Notes: generated by a model from the letters alone, not told the origin. A stretch of DNA of 64,000 nucleotides from Magnetospirillum molischianum DSM 120 (GCF_000294655.1 NZ_CAHP01000034.1:19689-83688), one strand, 5' to 3'; shown: positions 50,981 to 60,528, counted from the stretch's first letter. Numbers and translations: made by a program.

Positions 50981-51011
50981 AACCTAGGTTGCATCCATCA
51001 AGGAACCTAGG
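50981..51011. repeat. Paired AACCTAGG motifs upstream of the cation efflux gene
   Basis: AACCTAGGTT (50981-50990) is a perfect 10 bp palindrome, and AACCTAGG recurs at 51004-51011, 23 bp later. They lie in the 199 bp gap between the efflux gene start and the ptsN stop. The spacing is about two helical turns, as for a regulator bound at two sites. The remainder of the gap shows nothing further. Confidence 0.35.
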
Positions 51012-51030
51012 ACGATCGTGTTGCCGCCGA

Positions 51031-51495
51031 TCAGGCGGCGCGTGAGGCCGGAGACTCGGTCAGCAGGGCGTAAAGAGCATCGGCATTGTCGGTGCCGCGC
51101 AGCTTTTCGCAAACGGCACGGTCACGCAATAGGCGCGAGACGCGGGCCAAAGCCTTCAGGTGATCGGCACCCGCCGATTCCGGGGCCAGTAGCAGAAAAA
51201 TCAGATCGACCGGTTGCTCGTCGATTGAATCGAACTGGATCGGGCGTTCCAACCGGGCGAACAAGCCATAGAGTCGTTCGAGGTTGGGCAGCTTGCCATG
51301 TGGAATAGCAATGCCGTTGCCGACACCAGTGGTGCCAAGCCGTTCCCGTTCCAGCAGGACGTCGAAGATCGCCCGTTCATGCAGTCCGGTGATCTCGGCC
51401 GCCCGCCGCGCCAAATCCTGTAGCGCCTGTTTTTTCGACGTGGCGCGAAGGTTTGAAATGACGGCGGACGGAGTGATCAGGTCGGTGATTTCCAT
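51031..51495 (-). CDS. ptsN: Nitrogen PTS protein EIIANtr
   Basis: The 154-residue EIIA domain has the phosphorylated His66 in GVGNGIAIPHGKLPNLER, and flanking VLLERERLGTTGVG and LFARLERPIQFDSIDEQPVDLIFLLLAPE. It acts in the nitrogen phosphotransfer chain and often regulates potassium, nitrogen and sigma54-linked functions. In many proteobacteria hpf lies between rpoN and ptsN; here the 164 bp gap (51496-51659) has no hpf and only G+C-rich hairpin-prone sequence. Confidence 0.95.
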   Translation of the reverse strand: MEITDLITPSAVISNLRATSKKQALQDLARRAAEITGLHERAIFDVLLERERLGTTGVGNGIAIPHGKLPNLERLYGLFARLERPIQFDSIDEQPVDLIFLLLAPESAGADHLKALARVSRLLRDRAVCEKLRGTDNADALYALLTESPASRAA

Positions 51496-51659
51496 GAATC
51501 CACCTATTCAGCGGGACTCGAATCCCAGCGGGCACCCCAGGCTAGGCCGGACGCGGGACTATCCCAACGATCAGCACACAGCCCCGCCCCCACGAGTTCC
51601 CTGGGGAGGGGCGGAAAATAGTTCCCCCTTGCGTCCGAGTCAAGCGGACTGCCACCCGG

Positions 51660-53180
51660 TCACATCCCCAGCGATTTTTCGCGCCGACGCTGGACCGAGG
51701 AGGCAATGTTCATTGCCTCCCGATACTTTGCCACCGTTCGACGGGCAATGTCGATGCTTTCCGCTTTCAGGATTTCGACGATCCGCTCGTCGGACAGCAC
51801 GTCTTTGCCTTCGGCATCGATTAACCCCTTGATTCGGTGGCGCACCGCTTCGGCGGAATGGGCGTCGCCGCCATCGGCGGAATTGATCGACTGGGTGAAA
51901 AAGTATTTCATTTCGAAGATGCCGCGCGGTGTTGCGATATATTTGTTCGAAGTGACGCGGCTGACGGTGCTTTCGTGCATCGAGATCGCGGTGGCGATGT
52001 CGCGCAGCACCAGCGGGCGAAGGTGGCTGACCCCCAGGCGGAAAAAGGCGTCTTGCTGCCGCACGAGTTCGGTCGCGACCTTGAGGATGGTGGTGGCGCG
52101 CTGGTGCAGCGACTTGACCAGCCAGTTCGCCGACTGGAAGCGTTCGCTGATATAGGTCTTGTCGTCCTTGGTGCGGGCGCTGGCGGCGATCTTGGTGTAG
52201 TAGCGGGTGTTGACCAGCACGCGGGGCAGGGTGTCCGAGTTCAGTTCGACCAGCCAGCCGCCATCCTGGGCGCGGCGCATCAGGACGTCGGGGATCACCA
52301 GTGGCGCGACGATGTGGTCGAAGCGCAGCGCGGGCTTTGGGTCCAGCACCTTAATCTCGGCAATCATCTCGGCCAGATCCTCGGCATCGACGCCGCAGAC
52401 TTTCATCAGGCCGGACAGGTCTCGTCGTGCCAGCAGGTCAAGATGATCGAGCATCGCCGCCATCGCCGGGTCGAGCCGGTTGCGCTCGGCCAGTTGCAGG
52501 GCCAGGCACTCCTTCAGGCTGCGGGCGAACACGCCAACCGGGTCTAATCCCTGAACACGGGTCAGCACGGCCTCGATCCGGGCCGGAGCGCAGCCCAGCC
52601 GTATCGCCAGATCGTCGAGGTCGCCAATCAAATACCCCGCCCCGTCCAGCATCTCGATCAGATGAAACGCGATCAGGCGGTCGCCCGGCAGGGTAATATC
52701 GACGTTGATCTGGGCGACAAGGTGGTCGCGCAGGCTGATCTCACCTGCCGATACCTGATCCAGACTGGATTCGCCATCTTCGAAATCGTGACGGCCGCCG
52801 CTGCCGTTGCCGCTCCATTGACCATAGCCCTCCATTCCGACCGAATCGGCGGCGCTATCGTTGTTGAAGACGTTATCGACATCGATATCCATTCCCTCGG
52901 TGGCGGTCGCGGCGGTCATGCCGTCGAGGATCGGCGGTTCAGGCGGGGCGGCATCCAGTACCGGCAGGTCATTGGCATCGGCGCGGGGTTCCGCCGCGAC
53001 TGTTTCGATCGGCCGGTCGGCGTCCTCGCGCTCCAGCAGCGGGTTGCGTTCCAGTTCCTGGTCGATGAAAGAACTCAGCTCAAGGCTGGACAATTGCAGC
53101 AGCTTGATCGCCTGCTGCAATTGGGGGGTCATTACCAGCGACTGGCTTTGACGGAGATCGAGGCGGGGACCGAGAGCCAT
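51660..53180 (-). CDS. rpoN: RNA polymerase sigma54 factor RpoN
   Basis: The 506-residue protein has the Gln-rich activator-interacting N-terminus (LRQSQSLVMTPQLQQAIKLLQLSSLEL), an acidic linker (about residues 55-150), the core-binding region, the helix-turn-helix (ISMHESTVSRVTSNKYIATPRGIFEMKYFF) and the RpoN box ARRTVAKYRE near the C-terminus. It recognises -24/-12 promoters. It follows lptB after 14 bp on the same strand, the usual alphaproteobacterial order. Confidence 0.96.
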   Translation of the reverse strand: MALGPRLDLRQSQSLVMTPQLQQAIKLLQLSSLELSSFIDQELERNPLLEREDADRPIETVAAEPRADANDLPVLDAAPPEPPILDGMTAATATEGMDIDVDNVFNNDSAADSVGMEGYGQWSGNGSGGRHDFEDGESSLDQVSAGEISLRDHLVAQINVDITLPGDRLIAFHLIEMLDGAGYLIGDLDDLAIRLGCAPARIEAVLTRVQGLDPVGVFARSLKECLALQLAERNRLDPAMAAMLDHLDLLARRDLSGLMKVCGVDAEDLAEMIAEIKVLDPKPALRFDHIVAPLVIPDVLMRRAQDGGWLVELNSDTLPRVLVNTRYYTKIAASARTKDDKTYISERFQSANWLVKSLHQRATTILKVATELVRQQDAFFRLGVSHLRPLVLRDIATAISMHESTVSRVTSNKYIATPRGIFEMKYFFTQSINSADGGDAHSAEAVRHRIKGLIDAEGKDVLSDERIVEILKAESIDIARRTVAKYREAMNIASSVQRRREKSLGM

Positions 53181-53194
53181 CGGGTCTGTCCCTT

Positions 53195-54025
53195 TTACAA
53201 GCTGAAATGCTCGCCCAGATAGACCCGCCGCACACCTTCGTGAGCGACGATCTCGGCGGGGTTGCCCTCCATCATCACCGAACCGTCGTGCAGGATGTAG
53301 GCACGGTCGATGATGTCCAGTGTCTCTCGTACATTGTGGTCGGTGATCAAGACTCCGATATCGCGGTCCTTCAGGTGAGAAACGAGGTCGCGGATGTCGG
53401 CCACGGCAATCGGATCGATACCGGCCAGCGGCTCGTCGAGCAGAATGAAGTGCGGCCGCCCCGCTAGGGCACGGGCGATTTCGACCCGGCGCCGCTCGCC
53501 GCCCGACAGCGCCATTGCCTGGGCGTGGCGCAGATGGGCGACCGAGAATTCCGACAGCAGGCTTTCCAGATCGTGCTCGCGCCGTTCGCGGTCGGCTTCG
53601 ACCACTTCCAACACCGCCATGATGTTGCCCTCGACTGTCAGGCCACGGAAGATCGATGCTTCCTGCGGCAGATAGCCGATGCCAAGCCGGGCGCGGCGAT
53701 ACATCGGCAGGGCGGTGATGTCGTTGCCGTCCAGCAGGATCGACCCTTCGTCCGGGGCGATCAGGCCGGTGATACAGTAGAAACAGGTGGTCTTGCCCGC
53801 GCCGTTGGGGCCGAGCAGGCCGACCGCCTCGCCCCGCTGCACGCTGATCGAGACGCCGCGCAGGACCGAGCGGCGTTTGAATCGCTTGCCGATGTCACGT
53901 GCGACCAGACCACCCGGCCCAAGCCGATGAGCGGGGGGCGTGCTGGGCGACGAATCGACCGGACCCTCGATTTCAGGATCGGCCGGAACCTCGATTTCGG
54001 GATCGGAGTCGGGTACGGTCTGCAT
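53195..54025 (-). CDS. lptB: Lipopolysaccharide export ATPase LptB
   Basis: LptB powers LPS extraction with LptFG. The 276-residue protein has Walker [14 protein letters not shown]-loop [12 protein letters not shown], signature [15 protein letters not shown], Walker [16 protein letters not shown] and His switch LITDHNV. A Pro/Asp/Glu-rich N-terminal extension of about 38 residues precedes the ABC domain; the true start may be later (for example near [10 protein letters not shown]), but ATG 54025 overlaps the lptA stop. Confidence 0.95.
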   Translation of the reverse strand: MQTVPDSDPEIEVPADPEIEGPVDSSPSTPPAHRLGPGGLVARDIGKRFKRRSVLRGVSISVQRGEAVGLLGPNGAGKTTCFYCITGLIAPDEGSILLDGNDITALPMYRRARLGIGYLPQEASIFRGLTVEGNIMAVLEVVEADRERREHDLESLLSEFSVAHLRHAQAMALSGGERRRVEIARALAGRPHFILLDEPLAGIDPIAVADIRDLVSHLKDRDIGVLITDHNVRETLDIIDRAYILHDGSVMMEGNPAEIVAHEGVRRVYLGEHFSL

Positions 54026-54954
54026 CAGTGGTTGCTAAAGTCCTCGTTGGAGGGAACCCGGCCGGAAAAGCCCGACCGGCCCTGTTCGTCCTGCTTCTTC
54101 GGAGTGAACACGCCCTGAACCCGCGGACTGGCGCCGTTTGTGCCGGGCGGAGCGGGGAACAGCTTACTGATCCCAGTCTTCAGATTGACATAGGCCCAGC
54201 CGCCTTCCAACTGGTTGCCGCCCTCGCGGGTGATCTTGACCGAGCCGGTGACGGTGGCGATCTCGGTGGTGGCGTCGTAATCGCCCCGGTCGCCCGTGAC
54301 GGTTTCGGTGGCGGTGGTCAGGCGGACATGACCATAGGCGTCTGCGCGCTGGAGATCCAGGCTGTCGCTGCTGCCTTTGGCCGTCCCGCTCGCGCTTTTC
54401 TGCGCGGTACGGGTCGCCTTGTCCTGGAAATGCGCGGTGATGACATCGGCCCGCAATGTCCGATTGTCGCGGGTGGCGACGGCATCGCCACGCAGCACCG
54501 CCATCTTCTTCGCCTCCCAATATTCCAGGCTTTCGCTGGCCTGGAACTGATCGGTGGCGGTGACCAGCCGGGCGGGCGCGCCCTTCAGCACGAATACCGC
54601 CTTGTCGAGGTCATAGATCGCCTTGGTCCCGGTGGCGGTATCGTTGGGCGAACGGATCGTTACGGTGCCGTCGGCGTCCAACCGCCATATCTCGTCGCCC
54701 TTGCCGCCGGTCTGACGGTAATAGGCGGTCAGTTTGTCGGCATCGACCGACATGGTGCCGCGCGTTGCCTTCGCATTGCCGGTCGCGATGACGCGCAGAT
54801 CCTCGGAATGCCATTCGATGCCGTTGTCGGCAAAGACCTGAAGCTGCTGGTCGCCGCCGCCCTGGGACATGCCGAAGCCCTGAGCGGCGGCAGGAGCGGC
54901 GGCCGACAGCAGGGTCACGGCCAGGATGGGGACGAAGCGGAGCGCGGGACTCAT
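54025..54954 (-). CDS. lptA: LPS transport periplasmic protein LptA (OstA-like)
   Basis: The 309-residue product has a signal peptide ([20 protein letters not shown]) and the OstA/LptA beta-jellyroll repeats: [47 protein letters not shown] and [33 protein letters not shown]. It bridges LptC and LptD in the periplasm. It is longer than E. coli LptA, as in other alphaproteobacteria, with an extra Lys/Ser-rich segment and a Pro/Gly-rich tail. Confidence 0.92.
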   Translation of the reverse strand: MSPALRFVPILAVTLLSAAAPAAAQGFGMSQGGGDQQLQVFADNGIEWHSEDLRVIATGNAKATRGTMSVDADKLTAYYRQTGGKGDEIWRLDADGTVTIRSPNDTATGTKAIYDLDKAVFVLKGAPARLVTATDQFQASESLEYWEAKKMAVLRGDAVATRDNRTLRADVITAHFQDKATRTAQKSASGTAKGSSDSLDLQRADAYGHVRLTTATETVTGDRGDYDATTEIATVTGSVKITREGGNQLEGGWAYVNLKTGISKLFPAPPGTNGASPRVQGVFTPKKQDEQGRSGFSGRVPSNEDFSNH

Positions 54955-55649
54955 CGCGGGGCTCCCTGGGTCTGGGTCTTGCCTGATTTTTTCGCGGGGG
55001 AACCGACTCCGCGCAGCGACATCTGGCTTTTGCCGGTGAAGGTCAGGGTGCGCCCCTTGTTGGTAATGTCAAAGCCAGCCGCGTCGATCCGGCCTTGGGG
55101 GCCGTTGCCGGTGATCGGGTCGTTGCCGTGCGCGGTGGAATGGGCAAGATCGATCGTGGCCGAGTTGGTGTGCATCTCGGTACCGGAATCGTGGTAGAGG
55201 TTGACGTTGCCGGTCAGGAGAAGGGTATTGGTCGCCTTCTGATATAGACCGGAATCAGCTTCGATCACGACATTGGCACCGCTTGACGTGGTGAAGTCGG
55301 CCTTTGGATTGTCAAGGTGGATGGTCTCGCTGCGGCCGTTTTCCTGGGTGGCCAGGTCGGCGCTGACGGAATAAGGTCGATTGCCTTCGTTGATACCGAA
55401 ATAACGCGGGTTGTGCATGGCCAGGGTTTCGACCTCTTTCGACGGCAGCCGGGCAAACCCGATCTGGAAGCCGTTTTGCTCCATGGTCAGCTTGGGCCAC
55501 GCTACCAGCAGCGCCAGAAGCACCACGGTCAGCGACGGCAACACGATCTTCATGATCCCGACGAAGTGGGAATAACGGGCGAACGGGCCGGTACGCTGCG
55601 GGTGCAGTCGCCGGCGGAGACGTCGGGCGGCCTCGCCCGCGTCGATCAC
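54951..55649 (-). CDS. lptC: LPS export protein LptC
   Basis: The 232-residue bitopic protein has one membrane helix (IVLPSLTVVLLALLVAW, about residues 33-50) and the LptC domain with NPRYFGINEGNRPYSVSADLATQ, VVIEADSGLYQKATNTLLLTGNVNLYHDSGTEM and NPITGNGPQG-like DPITGNGPQGRIDAAGFDI. It overlaps lptA and kdsD by about 4 bp. The C-terminus is basic. Confidence 0.92.
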   Translation of the reverse strand: MIDAGEAARRLRRRLHPQRTGPFARYSHFVGIMKIVLPSLTVVLLALLVAWPKLTMEQNGFQIGFARLPSKEVETLAMHNPRYFGINEGNRPYSVSADLATQENGRSETIHLDNPKADFTTSSGANVVIEADSGLYQKATNTLLLTGNVNLYHDSGTEMHTNSATIDLAHSTAHGNDPITGNGPQGRIDAAGFDITNKGRTLTFTGKSQMSLRGVGSPAKKSGKTQTQGAPR

Positions 55650-56614
55650 GCCAAACCCGCGCGCAGACAGTCGTGAACGTGCAGAACGCCCACCGGGTGC
55701 CCGGTTTCGTTAACGGCGAACAGGCTGGTGATGGTCTTGGCGTTCATGATCCCCAGGGCTTCGGCGGCCAACAGGGTCGGCGGCACCGTCTTCGGGGTGG
55801 CATTCATCACCTCGGCCGCGGACAGCGACAGCAGGTCGCCCCGCATGTGGCGGCGCAGATCGCCATCGGTGATGATCCCGATCAGCCGTCCATCCGGATC
55901 GACGATACCGGCGCAGCCCAGGCTCTTTTTCGTCATGACCAGCAGCACCTCGGTCATTGGGGCGGCGGGCGGCGCCAACGGCAAGTCAGCGCCGCCATGC
56001 ATCAGGTCCGAGACCCGCAGCAGGCGGCGGCCCAACTGGCCACCGGGATGGAACAAGCGGAAATCGGCGGCGGTGAAGCCCTTGCGCTCCAGCAGGGTGA
56101 CCGCCAGGGCGTCGCCCAGCGCCAGCATCATCGTTGTCGAGGTGGTTGGAGCCAAGCGGTTGGGGCAGGCTTCGGGGTGGTTGGGCAGCACCAGCGCTAC
56201 GGTGGCGGCGGCGGCCAAAGTGCTGGCCGCACCCGAAGTGATGCCGATCAGGGGGATATCGAAGCGGCGGCAATAGGCGATGATGTCGCCCAGTTCCGGC
56301 GTTTCTCCTGAATTCGACAGCGCCACCACCGCATCGTCGCGTGTGACCATGCCGAGATCGCCATGGCTGGCTTCGGCGGGGTGGACGAAAAAGGACGGAC
56401 AGCCGGTCGAGGCCAGGGTCGCCGAGATCTTGCGGGCGACATGGCCGCTTTTGCCCATGCCGGTGACGACCACGCGACCCGACACCCGTTCCAGCGCTTC
56501 GATCGCGGCGTCGAAGGGGTGGCCGAGGCTTTCGGCCAGAACGCCCAAAGCCTGGGCCTCGGTGGTCAGCACGCGGCGGGCAATGGTGATGGAGTCGGTG
56601 ACGGCGGCGGTCAT
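55646..56614 (-). CDS. kdsD: Arabinose-5-phosphate isomerase KdsD (KpsF/GutQ family)
   Basis: KdsD makes arabinose-5-phosphate for Kdo synthesis. The 322-residue protein has an SIS domain (VVVTGMGKSGHVARKISATLASTGCPSFFVHPAEASHGDLGM, ALSNSGETPEL) and two CBS domains (VLLVMTKKSLGCAGIVDPDGRLIGIITDGDLRRHM and TITSLFAVNETGHPVGVLHVHDCL). ATG 56614 is chosen by family length; the open frame upstream to 56992 is a shadow of the RNase D gene. It heads the kdsD-lptC-lptA-lptB-rpoN run. The 178 bp before it hold no gene. Confidence 0.95.
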   Translation of the reverse strand: MTAAVTDSITIARRVLTTEAQALGVLAESLGHPFDAAIEALERVSGRVVVTGMGKSGHVARKISATLASTGCPSFFVHPAEASHGDLGMVTRDDAVVALSNSGETPELGDIIAYCRRFDIPLIGITSGAASTLAAAATVALVLPNHPEACPNRLAPTTSTTMMLALGDALAVTLLERKGFTAADFRLFHPGGQLGRRLLRVSDLMHGGADLPLAPPAAPMTEVLLVMTKKSLGCAGIVDPDGRLIGIITDGDLRRHMRGDLLSLSAAEVMNATPKTVPPTLLAAEALGIMNAKTITSLFAVNETGHPVGVLHVHDCLRAGLA

Positions 56615-56792
56615 GTCAGGGTCCGATAGGCTGGGGCCGGGCCACGCCGGACGGGCGGCCCAAGGCCCCCCTACTATACGAATCCACCGGGGTACGGAAA
56701 GGCAAAACGCTATTCTGGTCCGTTTCCTGCATTCCCCGACGGGGACGGATGAAGCGCGGGATCGCCATGTCTCTTCCGTCCCGCACCATTTA

Positions 56793-57404
56793 TCAATGCG
56801 CGAAAATGTCTTCCTCAGGCCAGCCGGAAAGATCAAGGTCGGCCCGGTCGGGCAGGAAGTCGAAACAGGCGCGCGCCAGTTCGGTCCGGCCTTCGCGCGC
56901 CAGCAATTCGTCAAGACGGGCCCACAACTGGTGCAGATAGAGCACGTCCGAGGCGGCATAGGCGATCTGCTCTTCCGACAGGGTGGCGGCACCCCAGTCC
57001 GAGCATTGCTGTTGCTTCGACATTTCGACCCCGGCCAACTCGCGGCACAGATCCTTGAGGCCGTGGCGGTCGGTGTTGGTGCGGGTCAGGCGCGATGCGA
57101 TCTTGGTGCAATAGACCGGCTGGCAGCGGACGCCGAAATGCCGACGGATCATCGCCAGATCGAAACGGGCAAAGTGAAACAGCTTGGTGACGCCCGGATC
57201 GGCGAACAGCCGGGTCAGGTTGGGTGAATTCCAGCGCGGTTCGGGAAAGTGGACGATGTGGGCATTGCCGTCACCCGACGAAAGCTGCACTACGCACAAT
57301 CGGTCGCGATGCAGGTTCAGGCCCATCGTCTCGGTATCGATGGCGACCACCGGGCCGAGATCGAGGTCGGCGGGAAGATCGTCACGGTAATAAAAAAAGG
57401 ACAC
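56793..57404 (-). CDS. rnd: Ribonuclease D-like DEDD 3'-5' exonuclease
   Basis: The 203-residue protein is the exonuclease domain only: VVAIDTETMGLNL (Asp, Glu), LFHFARFDLAMI (Asp), and YAASDVLYLHQL (Tyr, Asp), a DEDDy set. It lacks the HRDC domains of E. coli RNase D, as is common for the short alphaproteobacterial form. It would trim tRNA and other small RNAs, and a tRNA gene lies just upstream. Confidence 0.9.
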   Translation of the reverse strand: MSFFYYRDDLPADLDLGPVVAIDTETMGLNLHRDRLCVVQLSSGDGNAHIVHFPEPRWNSPNLTRLFADPGVTKLFHFARFDLAMIRRHFGVRCQPVYCTKIASRLTRTNTDRHGLKDLCRELAGVEMSKQQQCSDWGAATLSEEQIAYAASDVLYLHQLWARLDELLAREGRTELARACFDFLPDRADLDLSGWPEEDIFAH

Positions 57405-57485
57405 GGGCTGCTCCTGTGATAATCAGGGAGGAGCGGCACCGCGTCCATTTTTAGCCATCCAGCCTTAACCCGAAGGTCAAGGTGA

Positions 57486-57572
57486 TGGTGCCCAGGAGAA
57501 GACTCGAACTTCCACGACCTTTCGGCCACTAGAACCTGAATCTAGCGCGTCTACCAATTCCGCCACCTGGGC
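57486..57572 (-). tRNA. tRNA-Leu (CAG)
   Basis: The - strand folds into a class II tRNA: acceptor GCCCAGG with CCTGGGC, D-arm with GGCGGAATTGGTAGACGC, anticodon stem CTAGA/TCTAG with loop TTCAGGT (anticodon CAG, reads CUG), a long variable arm, and T-arm with TTCGAGT. CCA is encoded (57486-57488). Length is 87 nt with CCA. Confidence 0.97.
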
Positions 57573-57610
57573 AGGTAGCCTGCGAACGGCCGCGCCGTCC
57601 GAGGCCCAGA

Positions 57611-57639
57611 GAAATATTCGAGGGCGCTCTCTCTGTCAA
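57611..57639 (-). promoter_or_regulatory. Strong sigma70-type promoter for tRNA-Leu
   Basis: On the - strand, TTGACA (57639-57634) and TATTTC (57616-57611) are separated by exactly 17 bp, about 39 bp before the mature tRNA 5' end. A GGGCC-type G+C-rich discriminator follows, as in stringently controlled stable RNA promoters. Confidence 0.75.
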
Positions 57640-57686
57640 CGCTGTTTTTTACCTTTCGATAAAATCTTTTTTCCCGCCCTTGAATC

Positions 57687-58457
57687 TTACCGGTCGCGAA
57701 CAAGCCGCAGACCAATGAACGGACATTTGACGTCGCTGTCGCTTCGCCTTGTGGTGACGCGGATCTGAGCCGGATAATTCCCCCACGATCCGCCGCGTAG
57801 AACCCGCGACAGGCATTCTCCGCCAGTGCGGGCGCTGGAATCGGCGGCGGCTCCCGCATGGCTGTCGTGCCAGCAATCCTCGACCCATTCGTACAGATTG
57901 CCGCTCATGTCGAAGAGGCCGAACCGATTGGCGGCCTTGGTCGCTACCGGCATCGTTGCCATTTTCGAGTTGGCGTTGAACCAGGCCACCGCGTCGGGCG
58001 TAGCGCCGCCACAATAGGGATCGGCGGGGTTGCCGGCGCGGCAGGCATATTCCCACTCGGCTTCGCTAGGCAGGCGGAAGGTGCCGTTGCCGTGTTTGTT
58101 CATCTTGGCGATCAAGGCGTGGGCGTCCTCCCATGTCACCTGATCGACCGGGTAATCGTTGCCTTTATGGAATTTCGACGGGTTGTCCTCCATCAGGCGG
58201 CCCCACTGCCCCTGAGTGATCTCGGTTCGTGACAGCCAGAATCCATCGATGCGGCGGGAATGGGCGGGTGTTTCACTTTCCGGGCAGCCGGAACCCGAGC
58301 ATCCCATCTCGAACGAGCCGCCTGGAACCCATACGAACACAATGCCGGTGGCGGGATCGGTCCACAATGCGCCTGCCGCCGGTTCTGCCTGCGCCTGGGG
58401 AGCTGCCGTCAGCCATCCGGCCAGCAGCAGCGCGATCAAAACGGTTCGGATTGCCAT
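57687..58457 (-). CDS. Exported formylglycine-generating-enzyme-like (SUMF1/FGE-sulfatase) protein
   Basis: The 256-residue product has a signal peptide (IRTVLIALLLAGWLTAAPQAQA) and the FGE fold: IVFVWVPGGSFEMGC, EITQGQWGRLMEDNPSKF, YPVDQVTWEDAHALIAKMN, FRLPSEAEWEYACRAG, GLFDMSGNLYEWVEDCW and RVLRGGSWGNYPAQIRVTTR. No sulfatase is encoded nearby. Many bacterial FGE-like exported proteins lack the active-site cysteine pair and have other or unknown roles; I cannot decide here. Confidence 0.85.
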   Translation of the reverse strand: MAIRTVLIALLLAGWLTAAPQAQAEPAAGALWTDPATGIVFVWVPGGSFEMGCSGSGCPESETPAHSRRIDGFWLSRTEITQGQWGRLMEDNPSKFHKGNDYPVDQVTWEDAHALIAKMNKHGNGTFRLPSEAEWEYACRAGNPADPYCGGATPDAVAWFNANSKMATMPVATKAANRFGLFDMSGNLYEWVEDCWHDSHAGAAADSSARTGGECLSRVLRGGSWGNYPAQIRVTTRRSDSDVKCPFIGLRLVRDR

Positions 58458-58487
58458 GGAATCCTCCCAAATTGGCGAAGGGAGGAT

Positions 58488-59936
58488 CTAACGGCTCTCG
58501 CTCCCTTCGCCGCCATGACAATTCTCCATCGCCGCCAGGGCGCGACGGCGGGCGACATCGTGATCGACGATCGGATGGGGATAGGACCGGCCCAGGCTTA
58601 CCCCGGCTTGGCGTAATATTATGTCCGAGGCTCGCCCCGGCTGATGCAGCCAGCGGTCGGGCAATCCGGCCAACTCCGGGCACCACCGGCGGACATAGCG
58701 TCCGTCTGGATCGAATTTCTCGCCCTGAAGCGTCGGGTTGAAGATGCGGAAGAACGGCGCGGCGTCGGCTCCGCACCCGGCGACCCACTGCCAGCTTGCA
58801 ACATTGCTGGCCAGATCGGCATCGACCAGGGTGTCGCGGAACCAGTCGGCTCCCAGCCGCCACGATAGCAGCAGATCCTTGACCAGAAACGAGGCGACGA
58901 CCATCCGCACCCGGTTGTGCATCCAGCCGGTTGTCCATAATTCGCGCATTCCGGCATCGACCAGGGGAAAGCCGGTGCGTCCTCGTTGCCATGCCACCAG
59001 CAACTCGGGATCGTCGCGCCAGGGAAAGGCGGCGAACTCGCCGCGCAGCGGCTGCTCGGGCAGATCGGGCACGGTGAACAGCAGATGGGCGCAGAATTCG
59101 CGCCACCCCAGTTCGGCCAGAAAGCGGTCCAGCCCGTTTCCGCTTCCTGCGGCATCGCGGGCGGCGTGAAAGGCGCGACGGGGCGAAATCTCACCAAAAG
59201 CCAGATGAGGCGACAGGCGCGAGGTTCCCGCCTGTCCGGGCAGGTCGCGGGCGACGGCATAGGCTTTCAGCCGTTGATCGAGAAAGATCTGTAAGCGTGC
59301 TTCGGCTCCGGCCTCGCCCGGCTGCCAGTCCGCGTTCAGTCCTCCGGCCCAGTCCGGCGCGGTCGGCAGCAACCGCCACGATCCGAGATCGTCGCCGGGC
59401 GGGACCGACTCGCAGGGCCGCAAGGCGGCTGGCGGCGGCAGCGGCCGGTCTGGAGGCGGAGCGGCGAGGCAGCTTCGCCAGAACGGGGTGAAGACTCGGA
59501 ATGGGGTGCCGGAGCGGGTGGCGATTTCCCACGGTTCGAATAGCAATCCGGCCTTGAACGAGCGGACCTCGATCCCATGCCGGGTCAGGGCGGCCTTGAT
59601 CGTGGTGTCCTGCACTACACCGCGTGGCGTGTAACGGCGGTTCCACAGCACACGTGTCGCGCCGGTCGCGGCGACCAGCGCCTCCAGAACGGCCAGAGGC
59701 TCGCCTCGGCGCAGCAGCAACGGCACCCCCCGCGCGGCCAGATCGCGACCCAACGATAGCAATGAGTGGTGCAGCCACCACCGGGTCGCGCCGCCATCGG
59801 CTTCGCCTTCCGGTACGCCGGTCTCGTCGATGAACAACGGAATGAGGGGCTGTCCGCTTGCTGCCGCTTCGACCAGGGCTGGGTTGTCGGCCAGCCTAAG
59901 GTCGCGGCGGAACCAGACGATCGCCGGTCTTGTCAT
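58488..59936 (-). CDS. phrB: Deoxyribodipyrimidine photolyase (CPD class I)
   Basis: The 482-residue flavoprotein repairs UV-induced pyrimidine dimers with light. The N-terminal antenna domain shows IVWFRRDLRLADNPAL; the FAD domain shows TSRLSPHLAFGEISPR, FLAELGWREFCAHLLF, GRTGFPLVDAGMRELWTTGWMHNRVRMVVASFLVKDLL, and LASNVASWQWVAGCGADAAPFFRIFNP, which contain the conserved FAD-binding and Trp residues of class I CPD photolyases. Length is normal. It is divergent from the next gene. Confidence 0.93.
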   Translation of the reverse strand: MTRPAIVWFRRDLRLADNPALVEAAASGQPLIPLFIDETGVPEGEADGGATRWWLHHSLLSLGRDLAARGVPLLLRRGEPLAVLEALVAATGATRVLWNRRYTPRGVVQDTTIKAALTRHGIEVRSFKAGLLFEPWEIATRSGTPFRVFTPFWRSCLAAPPPDRPLPPPAALRPCESVPPGDDLGSWRLLPTAPDWAGGLNADWQPGEAGAEARLQIFLDQRLKAYAVARDLPGQAGTSRLSPHLAFGEISPRRAFHAARDAAGSGNGLDRFLAELGWREFCAHLLFTVPDLPEQPLRGEFAAFPWRDDPELLVAWQRGRTGFPLVDAGMRELWTTGWMHNRVRMVVASFLVKDLLLSWRLGADWFRDTLVDADLASNVASWQWVAGCGADAAPFFRIFNPTLQGEKFDPDGRYVRRWCPELAGLPDRWLHQPGRASDIILRQAGVSLGRSYPHPIVDHDVARRRALAAMENCHGGEGSESR

Positions 59937-59996
59937 CGCATGTCTCCTTCGCCACAGTGTCGCGTCCCGTCCGGACCTCGAAGGAGGACTTTAATC

Positions 59997-60524
59997 ATGC
60001 CCGTCGCTTCCAGATCAATTTTGCCGCTGACGGCCGTTTTCGCCGTTCTGGCCGTGCCGGCGCTGGCCTCTGACGTCGCCGACGTCGCCCGCGAGGCCAA
60101 GCTGCCGGTGGCGGTGGTCGAAACCACTTTCGCCAATATCGATGCTTTTTATGCCGCTCCCAACGGTCCGGCCAACCGGCTGACCAGTGGTCTGGCCAAG
60201 GATCTGTCGCTGAAGGCGATCCGCAACCGCGTCTCCAACCTGGAAGACAGCGTGCCGGGGAAGGTCTCGGAGGCATCCGCCGAAGAAAAGCATTCGACTC
60301 ACCGCGTTGCCGTCCGTACCACGCGGCACGAAACCACCGAGTCCCAGGATTGCGTCGATAACCGGGTCACCGTCATCGTTTCCGAGGAATTGCCCGCGAT
60401 CAAAGACGGCGCATTTACCTTCGATAGCGTTCATCCGAAGATCAGTACCCAGGTGTGGGACATCGGCTTCTGCCGCTCTCCGCTTGCTGGCGGCGGTTGG
60501 TCCGACTGGACGCCTGTGAAGTAG
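59997..60524 (+). CDS. Secreted hypothetical protein
   Basis: The 175-residue product has a signal peptide (SILPLTAVFAVLAVPALA) and a mature part with VVETTFANIDAFYAAPNGPANRLTSGLAKDLS, two cysteines (SQDCVDNRV, DIGFCRSP) that could pair, and WSDWTPVK at the end. AAGGAGG at 59981-59987 fixes ATG 59997. I recognise no family. The gene ends 4 bp from the convergent flgI stop. Confidence 0.72.
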   Translation: MPVASRSILPLTAVFAVLAVPALASDVADVAREAKLPVAVVETTFANIDAFYAAPNGPANRLTSGLAKDLSLKAIRNRVSNLEDSVPGKVSEASAEEKHSTHRVAVRTTRHETTESQDCVDNRVTVIVSEELPAIKDGAFTFDSVHPKISTQVWDIGFCRSPLAGGGWSDWTPVK

Positions 60525-60528
60525 CGCT

